Of a DNA stretch of 64,000 nucleotides, positions 43,132-51,103 are shown piece after piece. The stretch spans positions 1 to 64,000 of the forward strand of contig NZ_JAJFAU010000008.1 in the NCBI RefSeq assembly GCF_022614595.1. Reading direction: 5' to 3'. The notes below the pieces were generated by a model. That model was not told where the DNA came from, searched no databases, and worked only from the letters and a program-made list of their open reading frames with translations. Position 1 is the stretch's first letter. Each line of letters opens with the position of its first letter. Position numbers and translations under genes: made by a program. This DNA comes from Streptomyces sp. CNQ085. Lineage in GTDB: Bacteria; Actinomycetota; Actinomycetes; Streptomycetales; Streptomycetaceae.

Positions 43132-44687
43132 GCCACGGTTCGGCGGTGGGGCCGGGAACCGATCGGGCCCCACCGCCCCCGCGCGTCCGCCGGGACCTCC
43201 GGGCGGGATGCCGTACCCCGGCAGGTGGTTCCCGGGGGCGGGAGGAGACCGTCGACGAGGTAGCGGTGGACGTGGGCGTCGACCTCCGTGTTGCCGGCCA
43301 GGGCGTAGATCTCGTGATCGCCGGAGTCCTCCACCGTGAGCAGCCCGTGGCCGAGCAGTCCCGCCATGGCGACGCCGCCGTCGTAGTGGTCCATCGGGTC
43401 GCCGTCGGCCTGGACGACCAGGCCCGCCGGGTAGCCGTCGCGGGCGACGCGGGTGGGCTCCTCGGGGGCGGTGAAGGTGCGGAAGGCGCCGACCCAGGGC
43501 TGGGCGCGCAGCACGCCGTAGCCGTACGGGAAGCGCTTGCGGAAGTCGAGCATGTCCTGGCGGTAGGTCTCCAGGTCGGCGGGCCAGGCGTGCTCCAGGG
43601 TGATGGCCTCCAGGACTCCGACGCGCAGATCGCCCTCGCTGTCCTCGGGCCGCCAGGTGCCCTGTTCGGCCAGGAGTTCGCGGCACCGTTCCGGGTCGCC
43701 GGCGGCGGTCGCCTCCCGCAGTCCCGCGACCAGCAGGCCCAGCTCCTCCCAGCGGCTCCGGTCAGTGGCCCGGTTGCCCACCGCGCCGTCGAGGAGGGTG
43801 CGCAGGTGGGGGGTGTCGCACTGCTCGTCGAGGCGGGAGACGACCTCCTCCACGGCGTCGAGCACCTGCTCCGGGCCGGTGCCGAGGCCGAAATGGCCGT
43901 GGCGCGCGGCGGTCCACCGCGCCCAGCGGTCGACGTTGCGCCGGACAGCGTCGCCCTGCCACAGGAACTGCTCGCGCCAGGTCCACCCCGGGTGGACGCA
44001 GGAGTCGAGCACACTGCGGTCCAGGCGGCCGGGGAACATGCTGCCGAAGACCGCTCCGACGTAGGCGCCGTAGGCGTACCCCACGAAGCTGATCCGCTCC
44101 TCGCCGAGGACGGCGCGGATGACGTCCATGTCGCGGGCGGTGTTGCGGGTGCTGATGTGCCGGCGCAGTTCGCCGCCGGCCCGCTCGCAGGCCAGCTCGC
44201 GCAGCCGCATGTCCTCGGCCAGGGTCTCGAACGCGGAGTCCGGGGGCCGGGAGTCGAAGGGTGCGGAGGGCACGGTGACCTCGGCGTACAGGCGGGTGGA
44301 GTCCCCGGTGCCGCGCGGGTCGAAGCCGATGAGGTCGTAGACCTCGTGGACGGGGCCTCCCTCGTACTTGCCCGGCAGTTCGCGGCCCAGGCCCCAGTCC
44401 CCGCCGGGCCCGCCGTTGACGGCCAGCAGAACGCCGCGGCGGCGGGCGGGGTCGGTGGCCCGGCGGCGGCTGAGGGCGATGGTGAGGCGCTCGCCCTCCG
44501 GGTCGGCGTAGTCGCGGGGGACCTCGATGGTCGCGTACTCCACCCCGGTCCCGCTCCTCCCGGTCCCCTCGCCGGTGTCTTCGGGGCCGGCGGTGCCGCC
44601 GGGCGTGCGGGCCGTCCACTGCGGCCGCTGGGAACCGAACGCGCGCAGCGCGTCGGCGCCCGCCGTTACGGGCGGATTGATCGCCAT
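42828..44687 (-). CDS. Alpha/beta hydrolase (TAP-like), nucleophile Ser replaced by Ala, C-terminal overrun
   Basis: 619 codons. Residues 1-~495 match secreted/cytosolic tripeptidyl-aminopeptidase-like hydrolases: NGGPGGDWGLGREL (oxyanion), DLIGFDPRGTGDS, and a C-terminal TAP-like domain ending HRYLVDGLLPPPGTTC, where relatives stop. The nucleophile elbow, normally GYSYGxYLG, reads GYAYGAYVG, so the catalytic Ser is Ala. No signal peptide is seen. Past the normal end the frame continues ~120 codons through the SDR terminator and 304 bp antisense to the SDR gene, suggesting that the stop codon was lost by a small indel. ATG at 44687 has ACGGAGG upstream, and a SARP-type promoter precedes it. 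It may be non-catalytic or decayed. Confidence 0.75.
   Translation of the reverse strand: MAINPPVTAGADALRAFGSQRPQWTARTPGGTAGPEDTGEGTGRSGTGVEYATIEVPRDYADPEGERLTIALSRRRATDPARRRGVLLAVNGGPGGDWGLGRELPGKYEGGPVHEVYDLIGFDPRGTGDSTRLYAEVTVPSAPFDSRPPDSAFETLAEDMRLRELACERAGGELRRHISTRNTARDMDVIRAVLGEERISFVGYAYGAYVGAVFGSMFPGRLDRSVLDSCVHPGWTWREQFLWQGDAVRRNVDRWARWTAARHGHFGLGTGPEQVLDAVEEVVSRLDEQCDTPHLRTLLDGAVGNRATDRSRWEELGLLVAGLREATAAGDPERCRELLAEQGTWRPEDSEGDLRVGVLEAITLEHAWPADLETYRQDMLDFRKRFPYGYGVLRAQPWVGAFRTFTAPEEPTRVARDGYPAGLVVQADGDPMDHYDGGVAMAGLLGHGLLTVEDSGDHEIYALAGNTEVDAHVHRYLVDGLLPPPGTTCRGTASRPEVPADARGRWGPIGSRPHRRTVAQATSMPPSRVRIWPVTRELEGSARRVIQGVTSSVSPTRPSGTWCLTPSNSPSTSSGASPLAAYASVRTKPGATALTRMPFGASSAAQLRVRLWTPALLAA
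43142..43177. terminator. Hairpin after the SDR gene
   Basis: Perfect 12-bp stem, ggcggtggggcc (43142-43153) with its complement at 43166-43177, 12-base loop, 10 bp after the SDR stop. The minus-strand hydrolase frame reads straight through it. Confidence 0.8.
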
Positions 44688-44715
44688 CGGAAACCTCCGT
44701 TCTCGTCAGGGCGCC

Positions 44716-44747
44716 AGCGTCCCGTCAGCGTCTCGAAGACGGCTGGA
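44716..44747 (-). promoter_or_regulatory. SARP-dependent promoter of the alpha/beta hydrolase gene
   Basis: Minus strand: TCCAGCC (44741-44747), N4, TCGAGAC (44730-44736), 8 bp, GACGCT (44716-44721). The boxes lie within the last codons of the upstream MFS gene. Confidence 0.75.
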
Positions 44748-46230
44748 GCGCCCTTGGACCGGAAGTCCCCCGGCCCGGTACGGCGAGGGCCGCCAGCAGT
44801 CCCGCGGCGGTGAACAGCGCGGCGCCGGCCAGGGCCAGCCCGTAGCCGGAGGCGAGCGCGTCCTCCAGGGCCGCTCCCCGGGCGATCTCATGGTCCGCGC
44901 GGGCGGTGGAGAGGGCGGCCAGGGTCACCAGGCCGACGGCACTGCCGAGCTGGCGGGTGGTGTTCAGCAGGCCCGAGGCCAGTCCCGCGTCGCGGGCGGG
45001 TACGCCGGCGGTCGCGGCGTTCGTCGTCGCGTTGAGGACCGCGCCCATACCGAAGCCCAGCAGCAGTGCGGGCCCGAGGACGTCGGCGGCGTAGGCGGAG
45101 CCGGCGTCCACCCGGGAGAGCCACAGCAGCCCGGCGCACGACAGCGACAGCCCGCCCAGCAGCACCGGCCGGGGGCCGGTGCGGGGCACCGTCCGCGCGA
45201 TGCCCCAGCCTCCGAGGGCGATGCCCAGGGACATCGGCAGATAGCTCAGCCCGGTGCGCAGCGGACTGTAGCCGAGCACCTGCTGAAGGACCAGGGTGAA
45301 GAAGTAGAAGGTGCTGAAGAGGGCCGCGATGCCGAAGAAGGCGACGAGGTTGGCGGCGGTCAGCGACCGGTTGCGGAACACGCCGAGCGGCACCAGGGGC
45401 TGCCGGGCGAACCGGGCCTGGTGGAGCACGAAGAGGCACAGCAGCGCCACTCCGGCCGCCACCGTGCCCCAGGCCCGTGGTGATTCCCAGCCGTGGGCGC
45501 TGGAGGCGGCGACGCCGTGGACGGTGGCCATCAGGCCGCAGGTGACGGCCAGCGCCCCCGGCAGGTCCAGGCCCCTCCTCCCGCGCGGCCCGTCCCGCCG
45601 CGTCCCGGTCTCGGGGACCGCCCAGCACACCGCGGCGAACAGCAGCAGGCCCAGGGGTACGTTGATCAGCAGCACCCAGCGCCAGGAGAACCACTGGGTG
45701 ACCACGCCTCCGACCAGCACTCCGGCTGCCCCGGCGGCTCCGGAGACCGCGCTCCACATCCCGAACGCCCTGGCGCGGGCGGCGGGTTCGGTGAACGTCG
45801 TGCCGAGCACGGTGAGGGTGGCCGGTGCCATGACGGCCGCGCCCAGCCCCTGGAAGGCGCGGGCGAGCACGAGTGTCACCGGGTCGTCCGCCGCCCCGCC
45901 GACGCTGCTGGCCAGTGTGAACAGGGCGACGCCGGAGAGGAAGACGCGGCGCTGCCCGAACAGGTCCGCGAGCCGTCCGCCGAGCAGCAGGAAGCCGCAG
46001 ACGGCGACGGTGTAGGCGTTGTTGACCCACTGCAGGGTGTGCCGTTCGAAGCCCAGCTCCTCGGCGATGACGGGCAGTGCCACGTTCACCACCGAGGCGT
46101 CGAGCACGTTCATGAACTGCCCCAGGCAACAGGCGAACAGCACGAGGCCGAGGCGTCCGCTCCTCCCGCCGTCCGCCCCGTTCCTCCTGCCGGCTGTGGT
46201 GTCCGATGCGCGCGGTGTCGAGGTGGTCAT
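44725..46230 (-). CDS. MFS drug exporter (DHA2/EmrB-QacA type)
   Basis: 501-aa efflux pump, second in the cluster. Motif D1-like FMNVLDASVVNVALP in the first span, motif A as LGGRLADLFGQRRVFL, and motif C GAAGAAGVLVGGVVTQW follow. About 14 hydrophobic segments run to residue ~490. ATG at 46230 is preceded by a poor Shine-Dalgarno sequence. Divergent from the ferredoxin gene; the 195-bp gap holds four SARP-type boxes oriented toward the ferredoxin. Its 3' end encodes, in frame, the SARP boxes of the next gene. Confidence 0.93.
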   Translation of the reverse strand: MTTSTPRASDTTAGRRNGADGGRSGRLGLVLFACCLGQFMNVLDASVVNVALPVIAEELGFERHTLQWVNNAYTVAVCGFLLLGGRLADLFGQRRVFLSGVALFTLASSVGGAADDPVTLVLARAFQGLGAAVMAPATLTVLGTTFTEPAARARAFGMWSAVSGAAGAAGVLVGGVVTQWFSWRWVLLINVPLGLLLFAAVCWAVPETGTRRDGPRGRRGLDLPGALAVTCGLMATVHGVAASSAHGWESPRAWGTVAAGVALLCLFVLHQARFARQPLVPLGVFRNRSLTAANLVAFFGIAALFSTFYFFTLVLQQVLGYSPLRTGLSYLPMSLGIALGGWGIARTVPRTGPRPVLLGGLSLSCAGLLWLSRVDAGSAYAADVLGPALLLGFGMGAVLNATTNAATAGVPARDAGLASGLLNTTRQLGSAVGLVTLAALSTARADHEIARGAALEDALASGYGLALAGAALFTAAGLLAALAVPGRGTSGPRALQPSSRR

Positions 46231-46324
46231 GCGGTTGACGCTGCGGCGGCCGGGTGGACGGCCGGTAGCGGTGCGGTCGAGCCCCGTCCGCGCGCCTCGC
46301 TCCCACCACCGCGCCGCACCGTGC

Positions 46325-46378
46325 TCCAGAAACACTCCAGCACGCTCCCAGTGCGCCCCCAGACGCCGCTGCCACCGT
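46325..46378 (+). promoter_or_regulatory. Four-copy SARP box array and promoter of the ferredoxin operon
   Basis: Plus strand: TCCAGAA (46325), TCCAGCA (46336), CCCAGTG (46347) and CCCAGAC (46358), each exactly 11 bp after the last, then 8 bp and CACCGT (46373-46378) as -10. It is the only four-copy array found here. Confidence 0.8.
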
Positions 46379-46425
46379 TCGGTGCCTACCGATGTGCGGC
46401 CGGCCGACTTGCCGAGGAGAGCGCC

Positions 46426-46749
46426 ATGGCCAAGATCACTTACAAGCACCCCAACGGCACCGAGACCATCGTCGACGTGGCGGCGCCCAACACGGTCATG
46501 CGCGGTGCCAAGATCAACAACATCGACGGCATCGAGGCCCAGTGCGGCGGCTCCGCCCAGTGCGGGACCTGCCACGTCTACGTCGACGAGGCCAACACGC
46601 TGCCTCTTCCCGAGATGCACGAGTCCGAGGACGAGGTGCTGTACGGCACCGCCTGCCCGCGCCGCGACAACAGCCGGCTGAGCTGCCAGCTCCCGGTCTC
46701 CGAGGAGATCGACGGCCTGGTGGTGCACCTGCCGGAGGCGCAGAGCTGA
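46426..46749 (+). CDS. [2Fe-2S] ferredoxin (putidaredoxin/adrenodoxin type)
   Basis: 107-aa electron carrier. Cluster ligands are in QCGGSAQCGTCHVY (Cys-x5-Cys-x2-Cys) with the fourth Cys in RLSCQLPV. PNTVMRGAKINNIDGIEA and the C-terminal IDGLVVHLPEAQS are typical of class I P450 systems. ATG at 46426 follows GAGGAG. Its stop overlaps the reductase start (TGATG). It probably feeds electrons to the three P450s. Confidence 0.97.
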   Translation: MAKITYKHPNGTETIVDVAAPNTVMRGAKINNIDGIEAQCGGSAQCGTCHVYVDEANTLPLPEMHESEDEVLYGTACPRRDNSRLSCQLPVSEEIDGLVVHLPEAQS

Positions 46750-48098
46750 TGGCCGGGGCCACGGAGGAGACATCGGAGGAGGCGGCGGAAGGGGCCGCCC
46801 GGGAGCCCGACGCGCCGGGCGTCGTCGTCGTCGGCGCGGGGCAGGGCGGCGTGGAGACCGTCGCGGCGCTGCGCGCCCGCGGCTTCTCCGGCCGCATCAC
46901 CCTGGTCGCGGAGGAGACCGCGCTGCCCTATCAGCGCCCGCCGCTGTCGAAGGGCTACCTGCTGGGCACGGTGGACCGGGCCGGCCTGGAACTGCGGCCG
47001 GACGACTTCTTCTCCGCCCTCGACATCGACCTGGTCCGCGGCGACCGGGCGGCGGGGATCGACCGGGAACGCAAGGCCGTGGAGCTGGACTCCGGCCGGG
47101 AGCTTCCCTACGGACGTCTGGTCCTGGCGACCGGTTCGCGGCCCCGCCGCCTGCCCGTGCCCGGAGCGGACCTGGAGGGCGTGCGGACCCTGCGCTCCCT
47201 GGCCGACGCCGACGCGCTGCGGCGGCGGCTCACCGGCGGCCGGGAGCTGGACGTGGTGGTGGTCGGCGCGGGCTTCCTCGGTCTGGAGCTGGCCGCCACC
47301 GCCCGTACGCTCGGCCACCGGGTCACGGTCGTCGAGGCGTCCGCGCGGGTGATGTCCCGGGCGGTCACCGAGGCCGTCTCGGAACACGTCGCGGCCGAGC
47401 ACCGCGGGCAGGGCGTCCGTCTCCTGCCCCGCCGGGAGGTGGTGGCGCTGCGCGGCGGCACCGGGCCCGAGGGCTCCGGCCGCGTACGGGTGGTGGAGCT
47501 GGACGGCGGCGAGCGCCTGGCGGCCGACCTGGTCGTGGTCGGCATCGGCGTACTGCCCAACGTCGAACTCGCCACCGCCGCCGGGCTGCTGGTGGGCGAC
47601 GGCGTCATCGTCGACCCGCGGCTGCGCACCAGCGATCCGGACGTGTACGCCGTCGGTGACTGCGCCCGCTTCCCCAGCCCCTGGACACCGCGGCACATCC
47701 GCCTGGAGTCGGTGCAGAACGCCTCCGACCAGGCCCGCCGCGTGGCCGCCGACGTCCTGGGCGAGACCGGGCCGTACACCGCGGTCCCGTGGTTCTGGTC
47801 GGAACAGTACGGACTGCGACTGCAGATGGCCGGGCTCACCGCGGGCCACGACGAGGCGGTGGTCGCCGGCGATCCGGACACCGGGCGCTTCTCGGTGTTC
47901 TGCTTCCGCTCCGGCCGCCTGGTCGGCGTGGAGTCCGTCAACCGGCCCGCCGACCACGGCATCTCGCGCCGCCTCCTCGCCTCGGGCACGGATCTGACGC
48001 CCGAGGACGTCGCCCGCCCCGGCTTCGACCTCAGAACCCGCGCACAGCAGCGGCCCGCACAGCACGCACAGCACGCAGAGAGGCCAGTCCATGCCTGA
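46749..48098 (+). CDS. Ferredoxin reductase (FAD/NAD(P)H-dependent)
   Basis: 449-aa pyridine-nucleotide-disulfide-type oxidoreductase without a redox Cys pair, as in putidaredoxin reductases. FAD motif VVVVGAGQGGVETVAALRARG, PYQRPPLSKGYL, NAD(P)-binding VVVVGAGFLGLELAATA and second FAD motif VYAVGDCARFPSP are in the expected order. An acidic N-terminal extension of ~22 residues and a C-terminal QQRPAQHAQHAE tail are extra. Forms with the upstream ferredoxin the redox chain for the P450s. Confidence 0.95.
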   Translation: MAGATEETSEEAAEGAAREPDAPGVVVVGAGQGGVETVAALRARGFSGRITLVAEETALPYQRPPLSKGYLLGTVDRAGLELRPDDFFSALDIDLVRGDRAAGIDRERKAVELDSGRELPYGRLVLATGSRPRRLPVPGADLEGVRTLRSLADADALRRRLTGGRELDVVVVGAGFLGLELAATARTLGHRVTVVEASARVMSRAVTEAVSEHVAAEHRGQGVRLLPRREVVALRGGTGPEGSGRVRVVELDGGERLAADLVVVGIGVLPNVELATAAGLLVGDGVIVDPRLRTSDPDVYAVGDCARFPSPWTPRHIRLESVQNASDQARRVAADVLGETGPYTAVPWFWSEQYGLRLQMAGLTAGHDEAVVAGDPDTGRFSVFCFRSGRLVGVESVNRPADHGISRRLLASGTDLTPEDVARPGFDLRTRAQQRPAQHAQHAERPVHA

Positions 48099-48642
48099 CA
48101 CAGTGACCGTCCCGCCCGCCATCTCCACCCCGCACGCCCCCGGCGCGCGGCGGCGCGTTCCGCCGCGCGTACTCGCCGTCTGGTTCGCGGTCCTGACGAT
48201 GCTCGCCGGCCTGTTCGTCACGGCCGCCGACCCCGGGGAGGCCCGGGCGCACGGCCGGGGCCCGGCGATCACCGGCGCCTGGGAGGTGGCCGTCACCGTC
48301 GGCACCGGCCCGGACGCCACCACCGCCGTCTCGCGCTTCGTCTTCCACGAGAACCGCACCGTGACGACCGACGGCACCCCCGACGAGAACGGCGTGCCCC
48401 AGTACCCGGGCACCGGCTACTGGGTGGCCCGTGAGGGGAACGCCTTCTCCTTCTACGTGACCCACCCCGGTCCCTCGGAGCCCGCCGAGGGTGTCTTCCC
48501 CGGCACCGTGCACGCCGTCCACCTGGGCAGGGTGTCGGGCCGCGGCTTCACCACGACCGCCACCGCCTTCACCGTGCTGGAGCAGGACGGCACCGTCTTC
48601 GGCCCCGTCACGGTCTCGGCCCGGGGCACCCGGCTCGGCTGA
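48091..48642 (+). CDS. Small exported or membrane-anchored protein, beta-rich, unknown function
   Basis: 183 aa. An N-terminal basic stretch GARRRVPPRVLA, a hydrophobic segment (WFAVLTMLAGLFVTAA) and a small-residue site GEARA-HG suggest a Sec signal peptide. The mature ~130 residues are rich in Thr/Gly/Val and alternate like a small beta-barrel (AWEVAVTVGTG, GYWVAREGNAFSFYV, GRGFTTTATAFTVLEQDGTV). A lipocalin- or allene-oxide-cyclase-like barrel is possible but unproven. It overlaps the reductase gene by 8 bp, so it is part of that operon; an exported protein linked to P450 electron transfer is unexpected. Confidence 0.75.
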   Translation: MPDTVTVPPAISTPHAPGARRRVPPRVLAVWFAVLTMLAGLFVTAADPGEARAHGRGPAITGAWEVAVTVGTGPDATTAVSRFVFHENRTVTTDGTPDENGVPQYPGTGYWVAREGNAFSFYVTHPGPSEPAEGVFPGTVHAVHLGRVSGRGFTTTATAFTVLEQDGTVFGPVTVSARGTRLG

Positions 48643-48718
48643 GCCCGCCGCCCCGCGTCCGTCCGCGCCCGTACGACCGCCCGTGCCCGGCTCCCCGCGA
48701 GCCGGGCACTGGTGCTTC

Positions 48719-48750
48719 TCGTCCGCGGCTCGAGCGCCCCCGGATAGCGT
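48719..48750 (+). promoter_or_regulatory. SARP-dependent promoter of the VOC gene
   Basis: Plus strand: TCGTCCG (48719-48725), N4, TCGAGCG (48730-48736), 8 bp, TAGCGT (48745-48750). Confidence 0.85.
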
Positions 48751-48812
48751 CCGGACGACCGCAGGACACGCCGCGCACGGCGGAGACACGAAGTGATGGA
48801 GAGGAGCGGGAT

Positions 48813-49580
48813 GTGACCGCTTTCGACGCAGGGGTCCCCTGCTGGGTGGACGCGACGGTGCCCGACCTGGAGGCGGCCAAGCGCTTCTACGGTGAGCTGT
48901 TCGGCTGGGCCTACCACGACACCGGCCACGGGGCCTCCGTGGTGGCGCTGCGCGACGGGAAGACCGTGGGGGCGCTGGCCGCGGACCCGGAGGGCACCTC
49001 GGGCGTGTGGAACCTGTACTTCGCCTCGACGGACGCGGCCGGCGCCGCGGACCGGATCGGGGAGGCCGGCGGACGGGTGGTCGCCGGACCGTCGGTGGTA
49101 CCCGGCATGGGCACCAGCCTGCTGGCCACCGACCCGGGCGGCACCGTCCTCGGTCTGTGGCAGGCGGACGGCCACGCGGGCTTCGACCTCCACGGCGCAC
49201 CCGGCTCGTTCTTCTGGCCCGAGGTCTACACGCGCGACAAGGAGCGCGTCGACCCCTTCTACGAGGCCGTCCTCGGCTACCGGGGACAGCAGGTCTCGGA
49301 GGGCACGGAGTTCGACTTCAAGCTCTTCTCACTGCCCGGCAGCCCGCAGCCGGTCGCGGCCCGCCTCCAGATGGGGCCGTACCAGCCCGCCGACCTGCCG
49401 CCTCACATGCTGGTGTACTTCTCCGTCGAGGACTGCGACAAGGCCGCGGAGACGGTCCGCTCCCTGGGCGGGGAGGTCCGGCGCGAGCCCATGGACAGTC
49501 CGTTCGGCCGTTCCGCCCTGCTCTCGGACGACCAGGGCGCGCGCTTCGCCGTCATGGGTCCGGTGGCGGACGCCGGCTGA
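48813..49580 (+). CDS. VOC (glyoxalase/bleomycin-resistance-like) protein
   Basis: 255 aa with two vicinal-oxygen-chelate modules: residues 1-125 (CWVDATVPDLEAAKRFYGEL, FGWAYHD) and 130-250 (FFWPEVYTRDKERVDPFYEA, VLGYRG, then ARFAVMGPVAD). Similar to mycobacterial CFP30B-like VOC proteins common in polyketide clusters, where they act as drug-binding resistance proteins or as cofactor-free enzymes. GTG at 48813 has GGAGAGGAG upstream. Single-gene unit with its own SARP-type promoter, ending in a strong hairpin. Confidence 0.9.
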   Translation: MTAFDAGVPCWVDATVPDLEAAKRFYGELFGWAYHDTGHGASVVALRDGKTVGALAADPEGTSGVWNLYFASTDAAGAADRIGEAGGRVVAGPSVVPGMGTSLLATDPGGTVLGLWQADGHAGFDLHGAPGSFFWPEVYTRDKERVDPFYEAVLGYRGQQVSEGTEFDFKLFSLPGSPQPVAARLQMGPYQPADLPPHMLVYFSVEDCDKAAETVRSLGGEVRREPMDSPFGRSALLSDDQGARFAVMGPVADAG

Positions 49581-49606
49581 CGCGGCTCCCGTACGGCCGC
49601 CCGCGG

Positions 49607-49670
49607 GCAGCGACGACGAGCCGGGCCCGGACGCTGGGATCAGCGTCCGGACCCGGCTCGTCGTCGCTGC
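49607..49670. terminator. Long bidirectional hairpin terminator
   Basis: Nearly perfect inverted repeat of about 30 bp per arm (49607-49636 and 49641-49670) around ggat, with one short mismatch near the loop, between the convergent VOC and P450 genes. Weaker complementarity extends the outer stem further on both sides. Confidence 0.88.
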
Positions 49671-49683
49671 CGCCGTACGGGGC

Positions 49684-50988
49684 TCACTCCCCCCAGGCGA
49701 CCGGCAGGGAGGTGAGGGTGTGGTTGATCTCGCCGGTGTGCCAGGGCAGTTCCTCCTCGGGCACGGCGAGCCGCAGACCGGGGAAGCGGCGCACCAGGCC
49801 CTCGATCGCGATCTCCATCTCCATCCGGCCCAGGTGCTTGCCCAGGCAGTGGTGGACACCGTGGCCGAAGGAGATGTGAGGGTTGTGGGAGCGGGCCAGG
49901 TCGAGGCGGTCGGGGTCCTCGAAGACGGCCTCGTCGCGGTTGGCCGACGCCAGCGCCAGCAGCACCGCGTCGCCCTTGGCGATCGTCACCCCGCCGACCT
50001 CGACATCGGCGGCGGCGACGCGCGGGAAGCCGGTGGTGTCGGTGGCGAACAGGTTCACGTGACGCAGCAGTTCGTCGACCGCCACGGGGATGCGGCCGGG
50101 GTCCTCCGCCAGCCACAGCCACTGCTCCCGGTGGTGCGCCAGCAGGGCCAGCACGGAGTTGGCGAGCTGGTTGGCGGTGGTGTCGAAGCCGGCGCCGATC
50201 AGGGTGAAGCCGAAGGTGACCAGCTCCTCCTCGCTGAGCCGGTCGCCGTCGTCGCGGGCGGCGATCAGTTCGGAGAGCATGTCGTCGGCCGGGTTCGCCC
50301 GCTTGTCGGCGATCAGCCCGACGATGTACTCGCTGAGCCTGGCCAGACCGTTGAGCGACTCCTCGCCGCCGGCGCGGTCGTCGACGGTGGCGAACGCACG
50401 GGCCCACTTCTCGAAGTCGCGCAGGTCCTTCGACGGCACGCCCAGCAGCTCGCCGATGACCGTCAGCGGCAGCGGCAGTGCCAGCTGCTGGACCAGGTCG
50501 ACCGTGCCGCCCTTGGCCAGCATGTCGTCGAGCAGTTCGTCGGCGACGCGCTGGACGCCGTCCCGCATCCGCTGGACGCGGCGCAGGGTGAACGCGCCGG
50601 CCACCAGCTTGCGGAGCCGGGAGTGCTCGGGCGAGTCCAGCGAGATGATCATCTCGGGGGTGGTGTGCATCGTCCCGCCGATGCGCGGCGCGCCCGGCCC
50701 GCAGGCCAGGGCGCGGCTGAGCCGGGGGTCGGCCGACAGCTCGCGCACGTCCTCGTAGCGGGTGACCAGCCAGGCGTCCACGCCTCCGGCGGTGTGGACC
50801 CTCACCACCGGCTGTTCGGTGCGCAGCTTCGCGTAGCGCGGGTCGGGGCCCCGGTACGACGATCCGGGGAAGGGGTAGGTCTCCATCCCCCCGTGGGCGA
50901 CCGGGCAGCCGGCCGCGTCCTCGGCGGAGGACTCCACAAGGGGTTCCGCGAGGGACGCGGTGAGGGGTTCGACGGGTGAGACGGACAA
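49684..50988 (-). CDS. Cytochrome P450
   Basis: 434-aa P450. I-helix IGAGFDTTANQ with the normal Thr, ExxR in DELLRHVN, heme loop FGHGVHHCLGKHLGRMEMEI. The N-terminal block YPFPGSSYRGPDPRYAKLR and the middle match the P450 at 38701, so the pair arose by duplication. TTG at 50988 is chosen because GGAGG lies seven bases upstream and no better start is nearby. It follows the flavin monooxygenase gene in the same orientation (115-bp gap). Confidence 0.95.
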   Translation of the reverse strand: MSVSPVEPLTASLAEPLVESSAEDAAGCPVAHGGMETYPFPGSSYRGPDPRYAKLRTEQPVVRVHTAGGVDAWLVTRYEDVRELSADPRLSRALACGPGAPRIGGTMHTTPEMIISLDSPEHSRLRKLVAGAFTLRRVQRMRDGVQRVADELLDDMLAKGGTVDLVQQLALPLPLTVIGELLGVPSKDLRDFEKWARAFATVDDRAGGEESLNGLARLSEYIVGLIADKRANPADDMLSELIAARDDGDRLSEEELVTFGFTLIGAGFDTTANQLANSVLALLAHHREQWLWLAEDPGRIPVAVDELLRHVNLFATDTTGFPRVAAADVEVGGVTIAKGDAVLLALASANRDEAVFEDPDRLDLARSHNPHISFGHGVHHCLGKHLGRMEMEIAIEGLVRRFPGLRLAVPEEELPWHTGEINHTLTSLPVAWGE

Positions 50989-51103
50989 GGTGGCACCTCC
51001 GTTGGAGCGGACGGGAGACCGCGCCGGCGGGCGCGGGCGGATGTGGCGGAGCGCACGACGGCGGGGCCCGGAGGCTCCGCCCCCGCGTGGCCCCGCCCCC
51101 GTC

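Noticed and set aside
46231..46425. A minus-strand SARP promoter for the MFS gene at 46230
   Set aside because: Partial heptamer matches exist but neither the 11-bp spacing nor the 8-bp gap to a -10 is satisfied. All good boxes in this gap face the ferredoxin gene.
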